Below, one piece after another: positions 41,542 to 50,872 of a DNA stretch of 64,000 nucleotides (the stretch's first letter is position 1; each line of letters begins with the position of its first letter). Source of the DNA: JAXLVB01 sp046329195 (GTDB lineage Bacteria; Bacteroidota; Bacteroidia; Cytophagales; Spirosomataceae); the NCBI GenBank assembly GCA_046329195.1, contig JAXLVB010000002.1, positions 248,001 through 312,000 of the forward strand, written 5' to 3'. Position numbers and translations under genes: made by a program. Under the pieces are notes generated by a model. That model was given only the letters and a program-made list of their open reading frames with translations. It was not told the origin of the DNA and ran no database searches.

Positions 41542-43110
41542 TTATTTTAAAAGCCACATATCAGCATTGATGTCATCTTTGCCACCAAATTGCGACGACA
41601 AGGCCGCATTTACATTGTCTTTATTGACGTTTAGCTCGGTCGAAGGATATTGGAATCGTTTCGGAATTTTGGTGCCGTTGCCTGTACCGGGGCCTGTCAA
41701 GAAGGTAGGAACACCCGTTCTGCGCCAGTTGAAATAAGCCTCATAGCCCGAGTTCATAAAGAAAGCAATGTATTTTTGATTCAAAATTTGCGTAAGTCCA
41801 TCGGCATTATTTCCAGCGTATTTCACCGATTTTTGAGCAAAATAGGCTGTTTTGTCAAACTTATAGGTAACGCTGACAAAGTTGGCAATACCACCGTCTT
41901 TTGAGAAAGTAAGGGCATTGTCGCCATCTTTGAGTCCATAAAAACTCATAGAAGCTTCAATACCTTTGGTGTAAAAATCTTCGGCATTGCCTGTGGCCCA
42001 GCCACGGTTAATGGCTTCGGCAATGTTAAAACACTGCTCAGCATAGCCCAAAATGATAGTTGGCTCACCTTCATAAGAGGTATAGTAGCGCTTACGATTT
42101 TGGAACGAATACGAACCAATCGGCAGACCTGCACCGTTATTAACCCCTGCTTTGGTACTCATGTCGGCCAAGTCTTCGCCAGAGCTGGCGCCTTCATAAG
42201 CTGTAAAATCGGTATAGCTTTTGCCAGCTTTGAGCGCAGTACCTGCTGGCTCAGCCACTACGAACAGGCGGGGGTCTTGGGTGTTTTTGAGTAAGTCCAC
42301 ATACGTCTTGGCCATGTTTTCACGAGTGGCATTAAAGCCATAGTTGTCTTGGTTGCGGCTGTATTTGTTAAAGCTATTCCAGCGATACTGGAGGTTGTCT
42401 GCCGCACCTGTCATCAATGGATATTTGGTTGGGTTCCCCAATACATTGGCAATGTCTTGCTTCAATTTGAGGTCAGTATCGTCCGCTTTTTTACTCAAAT
42501 GCACCAACACTCGGAGGCGAAGTGCATTAGTAGTTCGTTGCCACTGACGGAGGTTTCCACTAAAATAATAGTCGCCTGTTAAGGAGTTGTCACTATTGGT
42601 AATTAGCGTACCTAAGTCAGTGTTAGCATCGTCGAGCCATTTCAAGATTTGAACAAAAATAGCTTTTTGCGAATCGTACTTAGGTTTATCCACCTCTAAG
42701 CCTTTGAGGGCATCGTTGAGAGGCAAATCACCAACTCGAAGCGTCATTTGGCTAAAGTAATAAGCACGGAAAAATTTGCCTAAGGCCGAATACGGATTCA
42801 CGGCCTTAGCTCCTCCTTTGAGTGCTTCTTCCTCCATCTTGATTACGTTTTTGAGCGTAGTATAATTCAACGAAGCGCCTGACCAGTTATACTCGTTGTT
42901 GGAGTAGTAGTTGTAATTAGAGCAATAAAATTGGTTGTAACGCATGATGTCGTTCCAGGCACCGTTGTTCATACCATCCAAAATACCTTGTAGCACCAAA
43001 CTAGCAGGGGCTGAGGTAGGGATGTTGGGGTTGCCTTCCAGTTGCTTGATGTCGTTGCAAGACGTAAGCAAAACCGAAAAAGTGATAAGTGTGAGAATGT
43101 ATTTTTTCAT
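41542..43110 (-). CDS. SusD/RagB-like nutrient-binding outer-membrane lipoprotein
   Basis: The 522-aa protein has a lipobox LLTSC (Cys18) and the SusD-like_2 type of TPR-rich fold: LQGILDGMNNGAWNDIMRYNQFY, ALGKFFRAYYFSQMTLRVGDLPL, LRQWQRTTNALRLRVLVHLSKK, ILGYAEQCFNIAEAINRGW and, near the end, YEAYFNWRRTGVPTF (cited in separate motifs). It should cap the neighbouring SusC-type channel at the cell surface and bind the ligand. It follows the SusC gene by 56 bp. The neighbourhood has no glycoside hydrolase; the closest enzyme downstream is an NPP-type phosphatase, so the ligand need not be a polysaccharide. Confidence 0.93.
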   Translation of the reverse strand: MKKYILTLITFSVLLTSCNDIKQLEGNPNIPTSAPASLVLQGILDGMNNGAWNDIMRYNQFYCSNYNYYSNNEYNWSGASLNYTTLKNVIKMEEEALKGGAKAVNPYSALGKFFRAYYFSQMTLRVGDLPLNDALKGLEVDKPKYDSQKAIFVQILKWLDDANTDLGTLITNSDNSLTGDYYFSGNLRQWQRTTNALRLRVLVHLSKKADDTDLKLKQDIANVLGNPTKYPLMTGAADNLQYRWNSFNKYSRNQDNYGFNATRENMAKTYVDLLKNTQDPRLFVVAEPAGTALKAGKSYTDFTAYEGASSGEDLADMSTKAGVNNGAGLPIGSYSFQNRKRYYTSYEGEPTIILGYAEQCFNIAEAINRGWATGNAEDFYTKGIEASMSFYGLKDGDNALTFSKDGGIANFVSVTYKFDKTAYFAQKSVKYAGNNADGLTQILNQKYIAFFMNSGYEAYFNWRRTGVPTFLTGPGTGNGTKIPKRFQYPSTELNVNKDNVNAALSSQFGGKDDINADMWLLK

Positions 43111-43166
43111 GTTGAATTCGTTGAAAAAGGTCTGATAACCAACCGATTGAGTAGGTTGAGGTTTGA

Positions 43167-46100
43167 TTAGAACGTTAAGTTTAGGTTTACACCAAAACGC
43201 TTCATGGTTGGTGTTTGAAGGTCCGAACGTGTCTGCAAGCCTGTGAACTGATCTAAGTCAACTCCACCATGATCTTTAGCATTAAAATAAAGTAAGTTAC
43301 GTCCTACCAACGAGACACTTGCCTGACGGAACGGTGTGCGACTCAACAAGGCAGAAGGCAGGTTGTAAGACAGCACGATTTCACGAAGTTTCACATAGGT
43401 TTTGCTCATCATGTTGCCTTCTGACGTTGAGTTGTAACGGCTGATGTAGTCTTGTGCATAGGTAGCGATGTCGTTAGGGGCAAATTTTAATTCTCCGTAA
43501 TTGGTGATTTGTCCTGTAACCGCATCGTAAACCGGGCTACCACCTACAATTTTTACGCCTTCGCCAATGTACGATTTGATGCCCTTCACGTCGTTTTCAC
43601 GAGCGGCACCTAAGGCACCTTCTACGGTCAGGATGTTGCGACCGCCACGGAACGTTTGGCGAGAAATGTAGTCTTCTATCACGCCGCCCACACGGCCATC
43701 AAACTGGAAACGAAGCGAGAAGTTTTTGTAGGCAACTTGGTTTTGTAAGCTCCACACAAAATCAGGAAGAGCATAGCCTTGTTGTGTACCACGAGGTAAC
43801 ACGATGGGTCGTCCGCCGGCGTCGTTGATGAGTTGTCCATCGGGTGTGCGAGCGAAGGCTCCCACAATCACAGGGTCAATGCGGTCGCCGATGTTGATGG
43901 CGATACGGCTGTCGTTACCACCCACAAAGTAGTTAGAAGGAAGTTGAGTGACATTCCCATAAATTTCTTTCAAGTATTCCCGATAGGTGGACCAGTTCAC
44001 TAGCACATCCCACGTGATTTTTTGGGTTTTGACAGGCGTTCCTTTGAGGGTAATTTCCCAGCCTTTGCGTTGGGTTTTGATACCGTTGACGATAGCGCCC
44101 GTGTAACCTGTTGTTTGAGACAAATCTTGGTTGAAAATCCGAGGGCCTTCATTCGATACAAAGTAGGTTACATCAAAACTAAGGCGATTTTTGAAGAGGT
44201 TCAGCTCCAAACCTGCGTCCATTTGCTCGGTAGAGTTGGGTTTCAAGCTGGGGTTGTTGAGCGTGTTAGAATAGTAAGCACCTGGTGTGTTGTTATAAAC
44301 AGGCTGGATGCCATAACCTACTGAGTTTCGGTAGCTTGGTCCATCATACGACGAAGCGTAGTTGTCGCCATAACCCAAGGGGAAACTCGCTCCAGGAGTA
44401 GCGCCAATAGTGGCTGAGGTCAAACCATCTTTTACGTTGGCATACGAACCACGCAGTTTCAAGAACGACACCACTTCGGGCAATTTGAGATAGTCAGACA
44501 CCACAGTGCTCAAACCTGCCGATGGGTAGAAAAACGTATTGTTGCCTTGTGGAAGCGTAGAAAGCTTGTCTAAACGCCCTGTGGTAGAGAGTGTTAAGAA
44601 ATTCTTGTACGAGAAGTCAGCCGAATAGTAAGCTGACTGCACTTGCATGTCGGACTTGAAGTTGAAAACCTGTACCGGACGAAGCGAGTTGCTGAAGTTA
44701 TACACGCCCGGCGTGTTGAGGTAGTTGGTAGAGGCGTAGCTCGAATTGAACCCAAAGTTGCGCAAGTTGCCACCCACAAAAGCGTTTACACTGAGGTCAT
44801 TGAATTTCTGACCATACTTCAGCATCACTTCTGAGTTGTTTTCAAACAGGTTTCGCTTGTCTTCACGATAGTCACCTTTGGCTTCTTCACGACCGTACAC
44901 CGTGGCTGAGTAAGGGAACTTTTCGTTACGGAACAAGTCGTAGGTAGTAACCGACGTCCGAGCCAATAACTCGACGTTGTTATTGAACTTATAGGTAAGT
45001 GCCATTTGGCCATATACATCGTTCTTGTAGTGGCCTCTGAGCCATTCGTACGCCGTAAACCAAGGGTTATTATAGCGTTGGTATTCGGCATAAATCTGCT
45101 GAACACCTTCTTTGCCTGCTTGCCAGTAGTTACGCATGTCGTCCATGCTCCAGTCGGCGCCACCCCAAATCACGATGTTGTAAATCATGGAGTTAGGGCC
45201 ATATACTACGTCTGGATAGTTGGGCGTGGACTGGCGGTTGTAGTTAAGATTAGCATCTAACCGAAGCTTAGGTGAGAAATTGAAGCCCATTTTGGTGTTG
45301 AAGTTGAAGATGTTCAACTGCGTATTGGGCACAATCCCTTGTTGATAATTGTGTGAAAGCGAGAAGCGGAGGTCGTATTTGTCGGCAGAAGTCGAAACGG
45401 CGATGTTGTTGTTGGCTAACAAACCCGGACGTAGAAAACGAGTGAGGTTATCCTTGCCACGAGCCACCCAAGGCGTAGCGGTGCGTTTGCCTGTGGCAGG
45501 GTCAATGGGGCTATCGTATTGAGGAATCAGCTGCCCTTGGAATTTGGGTCCCCAGATGTCGTAGTCACCGTCGTTCAAGCCACCGCCTTTGCCGTCCACA
45601 AACGCATACTGGCCGTGGTCGCCTGGCCCATACAAATCCTGCACTTTCGGAATGGCATTGAAGCCGCTTTCCATCATAGTAGAGGAGTTGAGCTCTACGG
45701 CAAAGCCTCTTTTGTCTTTAGTTCCTTTCTTGGTGGTAATCAACACGACACCGTTTTTGCCACGAAAACCATACAAGGCCGAGGCGGTTGCGCCTTTGAG
45801 TACGTTGTAGGTTTCGATGTCGTCGGCACTGATGTTCCAAGTATCAGAGTTGATAGGTACGCCATCTACCACAAACAACAGGTCGGTGTTACCACGAAGC
45901 ACCAAGTTGGGGCGCCCCAACAACTCGGCAGAAGCTCCTACCGTAAGGCCAGCCACCTTACCAACCAAGGAGTTGACAGGGTTCGGTTCACGAGCTTTGA
46001 CGAGTTCTTCGCCCTTAACTGACTGCACTGAGTTAGTCAAGGTGAGTTTTTCTTTGGTGACCCCAAGGGCTGTTACCACTACTTCTGATAGGATTTTGGC

Positions 46101-46433
46101 ATCAGACACTAACGCTACATTGAGCATACTCTGGTTGCCAACCGTGATTTCTTGGCTAACATAGCCAATAAACGATAACGTGATAACCGACTTGGCCTCT
46201 ACGCTGAGTTTGAAACTGCCCGTAGCATCGGTAGTTGTACCTTTGTTGGTGCCTTTGATACGTACACTTACGCCCGGTAGCGGGGCGTTGTCTTCGGCGG
46301 CAGTAACTTTGCCTTGAAGCATTCGGTCTTGTGCCTTGGCTTGCTCTGAGCAAGTAAGCATACCGAACGAGAAAAACATGGCTGTCAGTGTGTAAGTAAA
46401 TACTTTGACGAAGCGGTGTAGAAATTTGTTCAT
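43167..46433 (-). CDS. SusC/RagA-type TonB-dependent outer-membrane transporter
   Basis: The 1088-aa protein has a signal peptide ending EQAKAQ, a carboxypeptidase-regulatory-like domain (about 38-112: LQGKVTAAEDNAPLPGVSVR, TTTDATGSFKLSV) and a TonB-box region (SEVVVTALGVTKEKLTL). The plug domain (about 120-235: NPVNSLVGKVAGLTV, LYGFRGKNGVVLITTKKG) and a 22-stranded barrel with a C-terminal aromatic strand (FGVNLNLTF) follow. There is no N-terminal STN signalling domain, so it is not an anti-sigma-coupled receptor. It is transcribed just before the SusD-like gene. A perfect -7 element lies at 46460-46467. Confidence 0.95.
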   Translation of the reverse strand: MNKFLHRFVKVFTYTLTAMFFSFGMLTCSEQAKAQDRMLQGKVTAAEDNAPLPGVSVRIKGTNKGTTTDATGSFKLSVEAKSVITLSFIGYVSQEITVGNQSMLNVALVSDAKILSEVVVTALGVTKEKLTLTNSVQSVKGEELVKAREPNPVNSLVGKVAGLTVGASAELLGRPNLVLRGNTDLLFVVDGVPINSDTWNISADDIETYNVLKGATASALYGFRGKNGVVLITTKKGTKDKRGFAVELNSSTMMESGFNAIPKVQDLYGPGDHGQYAFVDGKGGGLNDGDYDIWGPKFQGQLIPQYDSPIDPATGKRTATPWVARGKDNLTRFLRPGLLANNNIAVSTSADKYDLRFSLSHNYQQGIVPNTQLNIFNFNTKMGFNFSPKLRLDANLNYNRQSTPNYPDVVYGPNSMIYNIVIWGGADWSMDDMRNYWQAGKEGVQQIYAEYQRYNNPWFTAYEWLRGHYKNDVYGQMALTYKFNNNVELLARTSVTTYDLFRNEKFPYSATVYGREEAKGDYREDKRNLFENNSEVMLKYGQKFNDLSVNAFVGGNLRNFGFNSSYASTNYLNTPGVYNFSNSLRPVQVFNFKSDMQVQSAYYSADFSYKNFLTLSTTGRLDKLSTLPQGNNTFFYPSAGLSTVVSDYLKLPEVVSFLKLRGSYANVKDGLTSATIGATPGASFPLGYGDNYASSYDGPSYRNSVGYGIQPVYNNTPGAYYSNTLNNPSLKPNSTEQMDAGLELNLFKNRLSFDVTYFVSNEGPRIFNQDLSQTTGYTGAIVNGIKTQRKGWEITLKGTPVKTQKITWDVLVNWSTYREYLKEIYGNVTQLPSNYFVGGNDSRIAINIGDRIDPVIVGAFARTPDGQLINDAGGRPIVLPRGTQQGYALPDFVWSLQNQVAYKNFSLRFQFDGRVGGVIEDYISRQTFRGGRNILTVEGALGAARENDVKGIKSYIGEGVKIVGGSPVYDAVTGQITNYGELKFAPNDIATYAQDYISRYNSTSEGNMMSKTYVKLREIVLSYNLPSALLSRTPFRQASVSLVGRNLLYFNAKDHGGVDLDQFTGLQTRSDLQTPTMKRFGVNLNLTF

Positions 46434-46459
46434 ACGTTATTGGGTTATGAATTTTACCG

Positions 46460-46467
46460 CAAACGTA
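46460..46467 (-). promoter_or_regulatory. -7 element of the susCD operon
   Basis: The minus strand reads TACGTTTG, matching TAnnTTTG exactly, 27 bp before the SusC ATG. It lies in the 136-bp gap after the esterase gene, so susCD has its own promoter. The -33 element is not obvious. Confidence 0.6.
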
Positions 46468-46569
46468 GAGAACAGCTATTACCTCATTGTGTAAAGTGTA
46501 TGAAAGGATTTTAAAGAATTGAACCGAAAATTTAATGAGAAATTAACAAGAAACGACAAACTATTTGGA

Positions 46570-47625
46570 TTACGAAAACAACCACTCGACCGCCCGTGGG
46601 AATTCACGCCCCCAGCGTTCTTCTTGGTGCTTACCCTTTGGGTCAATGGATAAAAGAACCTCTACTTGCCATTTGCGTAAATTATCCCGCATGGCTTCGA
46701 TGGCTGGCACCATGTACTTGCTTTCTTTCCCTCCGGCAAAGAGGTAAATCTTGGTGTCTTGGTTGGGATGATACCGCTTGGCATCGTCATAAATCTGACT
46801 TGATACCCATAGCGAAGGTGAAAAAATCATCATTTTGCCAAAAACAGCAGGCGCTGCCAACCCACCAAATAGACTAATCAGCCCGCCCATCGAACTGCCG
46901 CCAATGCCAGTGTTCCAACGGTCGGGCAGGGTGCGGAAGTGCTTATCTATGTAAGGCTTTAGTGTTTCTACAATAAACTGTATGTACTCTTCGCCCTCGC
47001 CTTGTCCCAAGCGGCTGCGATAGGGGGCGTATTCGCTGAGGCGTTTTTTGTCGCCATGTTCAATCGCAATGATAATGACGTCGCCTTTGTCTTGTTGAGC
47101 CAACACCGCCATTTTGCGGTCAATGGCCCAGTTACCGTAGCTGGAGCCTTCGCCAAACAAATTCTGGGCATCTTGAAGGTACAGCACAGGGTAGCGCTTA
47201 TTACTTTGTTCGTATCCATAAGGCAGTAACGCATACACTTTGCGACGGCGTTTGAGCTGAGGTATGGTAAACCGCTTGATTAACTGCGTTGTAGGCATCA
47301 GATCAGGCCGAAAACCCAAGCCGTTGATTCGCCAGTTGGGTACAAAATCTCGCACCACTCCCGACTGCTTCGTGAGTCGTCTGTTGTGGGGGGCGTTCCC
47401 ATTTTCATCTAATTCTACTTGGTCCCAGCCTCCCTTCGTGTATTTGTATTCAATGATTTCGGGAAGTTTGGCGTCAGGCGGAAAAATAAACTCATAGTGC
47501 CCCCAACTGATTTTATTCATCTGGTAAGCAGCCACATCGGGGTACCAATCCGTAAAATTTCCTGCTACATACACAGGTCTATTATCGTCGTATGGGGTGG
47601 TCAGTTCTAAACGTAAATCTGGCAT
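46570..47625 (-). CDS. Alpha/beta-hydrolase esterase with N-terminal CBM48-like domain
   Basis: The 351-aa protein begins with an early-set Ig-like domain as in CBM48/CBM20-type modules (RPVYVAGNFTDWYPD, YEFIFPPDAKLPEIIEYKY). From about residue 110 an esterase D-type hydrolase domain follows: RKVYALLPYGYEQSNKRYPVLYLQDAQN, and the nucleophile elbow GIGGSSMGGLISL, with a late His in the region GKHQEERW. It resembles ferri-enterobactin or carbohydrate esterases of the Fes/XynZ kind but lacks a signal peptide, so it acts in the cytoplasm. It may be co-transcribed with the flavin reductase gene 53 bp upstream. Confidence 0.86.
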   Translation of the reverse strand: MPDLRLELTTPYDDNRPVYVAGNFTDWYPDVAAYQMNKISWGHYEFIFPPDAKLPEIIEYKYTKGGWDQVELDENGNAPHNRRLTKQSGVVRDFVPNWRINGLGFRPDLMPTTQLIKRFTIPQLKRRRKVYALLPYGYEQSNKRYPVLYLQDAQNLFGEGSSYGNWAIDRKMAVLAQQDKGDVIIIAIEHGDKKRLSEYAPYRSRLGQGEGEEYIQFIVETLKPYIDKHFRTLPDRWNTGIGGSSMGGLISLFGGLAAPAVFGKMMIFSPSLWVSSQIYDDAKRYHPNQDTKIYLFAGGKESKYMVPAIEAMRDNLRKWQVEVLLSIDPKGKHQEERWGREFPRAVEWLFS

Positions 47626-47678
47626 AATAATGAAGCATAATGGCGCCTTCCATTCGCTAGAGGAAAGCAGAAACTAAT

Positions 47679-48521
47679 CTATCCCAACAACGTCAACCAA
47701 GCTTCTCGAACTTGATTATTGGCAAGTAACGTTTTCGCTTGTTCAAAGCGAAGCGATTCGTCCAAGGCGCCGAGTTGCTGTTGGTAAGTCTGTATGTCGT
47801 CGGCAGAGGGGAGGGACTCGACGTTGGCTAATTTGCCGAGCTCGTTGCCAGTAAGTAACGAGCTATGTTTGATAAAATCAGGGATTTGGTCAAAACCGAT
47901 GCCCTTGACAGGGCGAGCCACATGAAATAATGCTTCGCCAGAGGCTCGCACGTACCAGTCACCACCCATGCGGCCAATCCAGTCGGTTTTGAGAGGAGCA
48001 AGGCGGCCATTCTCATCCAATATCTGTTCGCTAAAATGCGCTAATACTACTTCGCAAATGACCAAATTGGTAGTGCCGTCTGGTTTGGGTTTGATAACGT
48101 CGAGGACTTTACACTCAAACTGAGCCGGAGATTCCCGAACTCTCGGAGGGCGAACCAGCACAGAAGGTTCTTCGGTAAAACCCGCCTTTACGAATTCGTT
48201 GACCCCTCGGGCAAATTCCCCGCTTGATACATTCATTTGCTCCACCATCTCGTAACTGACCATACTTATCACCACTTCGGGTACTTCGAGTACGTTTTCG
48301 TAGGTGTTTTTGGGCGCATGGTCTCGGCCTCGGTGGTTGGGGCCAAACACCAAGATAGGAGGGTTAGAGCCAAAGCAATTAAAAAAGCTAAAAGGGCTAA
48401 GGTTGGCACGACCTTGCTGATCAATGCTACTTACAAAGGCGATGGGACGAGGCGATACTGACCCCAGTAAATAACTATGAAATACCTGGGCAGGTACTTC
48501 GTTTGGAGCAATAGTTTTCAT
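47679..48521 (-). CDS. Flavin reductase (FMN-binding split-barrel) family protein
   Basis: The start at 48521 (MKTIAPNEVPAQVFHSYLLG) is preferred; an ATG eleven codons upstream would overlap the divergent gene region. The first 200 residues form the flavoredoxin split barrel: SVSPRPIAFVSSIDQQGRANLSPFSFFNCFGSNPPI (motif given in pieces: SPRPIAFVSS, NLSPFSFFN), FARGVNEFVKAGF and SPAQFECKVLDVI. Such proteins reduce or bind FMN in the cytoplasm. The C-terminal 70 residues are an extra helical segment. It is upstream of the esterase gene on the same strand. Confidence 0.86.
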   Translation of the reverse strand: MKTIAPNEVPAQVFHSYLLGSVSPRPIAFVSSIDQQGRANLSPFSFFNCFGSNPPILVFGPNHRGRDHAPKNTYENVLEVPEVVISMVSYEMVEQMNVSSGEFARGVNEFVKAGFTEEPSVLVRPPRVRESPAQFECKVLDVIKPKPDGTTNLVICEVVLAHFSEQILDENGRLAPLKTDWIGRMGGDWYVRASGEALFHVARPVKGIGFDQIPDFIKHSSLLTGNELGKLANVESLPSADDIQTYQQQLGALDESLRFEQAKTLLANNQVREAWLTLLG

Positions 48522-48669
48522 AAAGTTAGTTGTTGATGACACCATGCAAGCCATAAAAAGCGCTTACAAAAGTACATATTTCGGCTGGATTGTAGTTTTA
48601 CCAATAAACCAGTATCTTTACTTCCTTGAACCAAACTTTGTTTCATTAAGTTTGATAAACCTCTTTCCT

Positions 48670-49134
48670 ATGAAAAAGTTCTATTTACTAACCATTATCA
48701 AAGCTGGTCTTACAGCGGGTGTTTGTGACATCCTTGCGGCTTTATTAGTGTATTCAGTAATGATGCAAAAAGTACCGGCCACGCAGTTATTGCAATCCAT
48801 AGCGAGTGGTGTATTAGGCAAAGCAGCTTACGATGGAGGGGTTTCAACCGCCTTGTTGGGCGTAACCCTACACTTTGTAATAGCCATGATTTGGGCTATT
48901 GTTTACTATTTTATATATCCTATGTTGGGCAAATTAGCCCAACAGCCAGTCATCAGCGGGCTACTCTATGGCGCAGTAGTTTGGCTTGTGATGAATCTAG
49001 TAGTGGTGCCATTATCACAAATAGGCTTCAGACCTCTAACTCCCCAAGGAGTGGCTATTGGTATGGCCATTCTCATGGTTTGCATTGGCTTACCCATTGC
49101 AAGTATCATGCACAAACGCAACCGTTCGAGATAG
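48670..49134 (+). CDS. Small integral membrane protein with four helices
   Basis: The ATG at 48670 (MKKFYLLTIIKAGLTAGVCD) is chosen; the frame extends 42 codons further upstream without protein-like sequence. The 154-aa product has four membrane helices: AGLTAGVCDILAALLVYSV, LLGVTLHFVIAMIWAIVYYF, ISGLLYGAVVWLVMNLVVVP and VAIGMAILMVCIGLPIASI. It resembles YagU/DUF1440-like proteins, but I am not certain. No function is known. It ends 9 bp from the convergent gene. Confidence 0.7.
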   Translation: MKKFYLLTIIKAGLTAGVCDILAALLVYSVMMQKVPATQLLQSIASGVLGKAAYDGGVSTALLGVTLHFVIAMIWAIVYYFIYPMLGKLAQQPVISGLLYGAVVWLVMNLVVVPLSQIGFRPLTPQGVAIGMAILMVCIGLPIASIMHKRNRSR

Positions 49135-49143
49135 AAAAGATAG

Positions 49144-50664
49144 TTAGTTTTCTTGTTTATGAGGACCTTCCTCGGGACGATACGTGAGTTTATTCAAATA
49201 GAATACCTCTCGTTGTGAAGTGTTTTTGTCTTTAGTTGATTCAATTTTTTGAAAACCCCAGGCCAAAAAATACTGGTCGTACCAAGCCGACAGACTGGCG
49301 TTTTCGGCAAATAAGACTTTTTCGTTTTCGTAGGTGGTTTTCACTTCAAACTCCTCCTTTTCTTTGACCACCTTGCTGCCACTGATGAGTTGAGTGTTGA
49401 TTTTGCCTTCTTTTGGGTAGGCCAACACCAAGCGGTTTTGTTGTAAGGTAACTTGTACTTGCTGGCTCAAGCGTTCGGTTTCAAGGTCTTTGAGTGGAAA
49501 ACTATTATCCCAACGCATATTCCCATTTTTATCAAACCCACAAATCAGCGCATGCGTGTAGCGATAGCTCTCAGAATTGCGATCGCCTGAGCGCATCAGT
49601 GGATTCACCATGTTGACGGGTGATTTGTACTGAGGATAAAACGACTCGGCCACCAGCACCAACTCGTCATTAGGCATTTTTACAAAATCATGCACCATCA
49701 GCATGTATCGAAAATGCGCCTCTTTGCCTTCTTCTTTCTTGCGGGCTATTTTCTCTTGAATTTTTTGTTGCCTTTTAGGCTTCATGTAATTGAAGAAGTT
49801 AGCTAACTCCGAAAACTCAATATACTTAATCGGAAACGTTTCGTCGCCTTTGACTTTGGTTACATAAATTCCTTGCGAATACGAAGAACACGTAGGCGCA
49901 TAGTTTCCAATAAGTAAATACTCACTTTCATTGATGTGTATCAATTTGCCCGACAGCAAGGTGTGGTCCCCTTTAGGGAAGGTGCTGGTAAACAGTAGTT
50001 TACCATCGTACGAATACCGCCGAATAGCAAGCTGGCAGCCAGTTTTTTGGGTGAGGGTTCTCGAAAATACAATTACTTGCTGAGTATCGTCGTCCACCTC
50101 TAAGTCGGTGATATCGATATGATTTGAGTAAAGGTCTGGTAGTACCTTGGTACTTTTGTCAAAAAAACTAAACAGCGCCACCACAGGTTTGTCGTGGTAT
50201 TTTCCGGCCAGAATTGCTGTATTGCCTAACACTCTAAAGTGCGAAACTACCTCTACCGCCAAGATTTCACCTTCAATTTCATCTACTTCACCCGATACGA
50301 GATCGAGTTTGTAAATAGAAATGTCGTCGCTGTCGGGGTCGCCAAAGAGCCAGTAGAGGTAATGTTTGTTATGGTAAGAGAGTAAAGGATTTTTACCAAA
50401 ACCCACTTTAAACTCAGCTTTCCATTGTTCTTTGAGTTGCGTATCGTATTTCGTGAATTTCCAGACGAAGGGGCTAGAGGCGAAATAATCTGTTTTTTTG
50501 AGGGTCACCAAAACGCCATTCTGCTGGAGTGGAATCACGTCCAACTCTTCGTCATCTTTAGCATCTTTGGTCAGCTCAATACGAGTTGACTGCTCGAGTT
50601 GTGCTTGGGCAACCGAAGCACTACCTATCAAAAACAGATAAACCAATAATTTTTTGAGTCTCAT
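49144..50664 (-). CDS. Exported protein of unknown function, propeller-like
   Basis: The 506-aa protein has a signal peptide (MRLKKLLVYLFLIGSASVAQ) and a mature part made of repeated beta-strand groups such as WKFTKYDTQLKEQWKAEF, YKLDLVSGEVDEIEGEI, ALFSFFDKSTKVLPDL and RRYSYDGKLLFTSTFP, which suggest a six- or seven-bladed propeller. A charged helical insertion (KPKRQQKIQEKIARKKEEG) interrupts it. I do not recognise a named family. The gene is divergent from argS. Confidence 0.65.
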   Translation of the reverse strand: MRLKKLLVYLFLIGSASVAQAQLEQSTRIELTKDAKDDEELDVIPLQQNGVLVTLKKTDYFASSPFVWKFTKYDTQLKEQWKAEFKVGFGKNPLLSYHNKHYLYWLFGDPDSDDISIYKLDLVSGEVDEIEGEILAVEVVSHFRVLGNTAILAGKYHDKPVVALFSFFDKSTKVLPDLYSNHIDITDLEVDDDTQQVIVFSRTLTQKTGCQLAIRRYSYDGKLLFTSTFPKGDHTLLSGKLIHINESEYLLIGNYAPTCSSYSQGIYVTKVKGDETFPIKYIEFSELANFFNYMKPKRQQKIQEKIARKKEEGKEAHFRYMLMVHDFVKMPNDELVLVAESFYPQYKSPVNMVNPLMRSGDRNSESYRYTHALICGFDKNGNMRWDNSFPLKDLETERLSQQVQVTLQQNRLVLAYPKEGKINTQLISGSKVVKEKEEFEVKTTYENEKVLFAENASLSAWYDQYFLAWGFQKIESTKDKNTSQREVFYLNKLTYRPEEGPHKQEN

Positions 50665-50796
50665 GGCTGAGGTATAGCAATAGGTATGACACGCCCAAAA
50701 TACAAAAATCTCCTGAACCTTGTTTTTTTAAACGTGCAAATTCAAGAAAAAGCATACGATTCGGTTACTTTCTGAGCCTTTTCGGGGAATTTGGCT

Positions 50797-50804
50797 TATT
50801 TTTG
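50797..50804 (+). promoter_or_regulatory. -7 element of argS
   Basis: TATTTTTG matches TAnnTTTG exactly and lies 69 bp upstream of the argS ATG, in the divergent region with the exported-protein gene. A -33 element is not clear. Confidence 0.55.
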
Positions 50805-50872
50805 CAAGCCTTTTTTTTCAATCAGCCCAAATAGGTAATTAGGCGAGTATTTTGGGGTAATTTTTGTATCGT

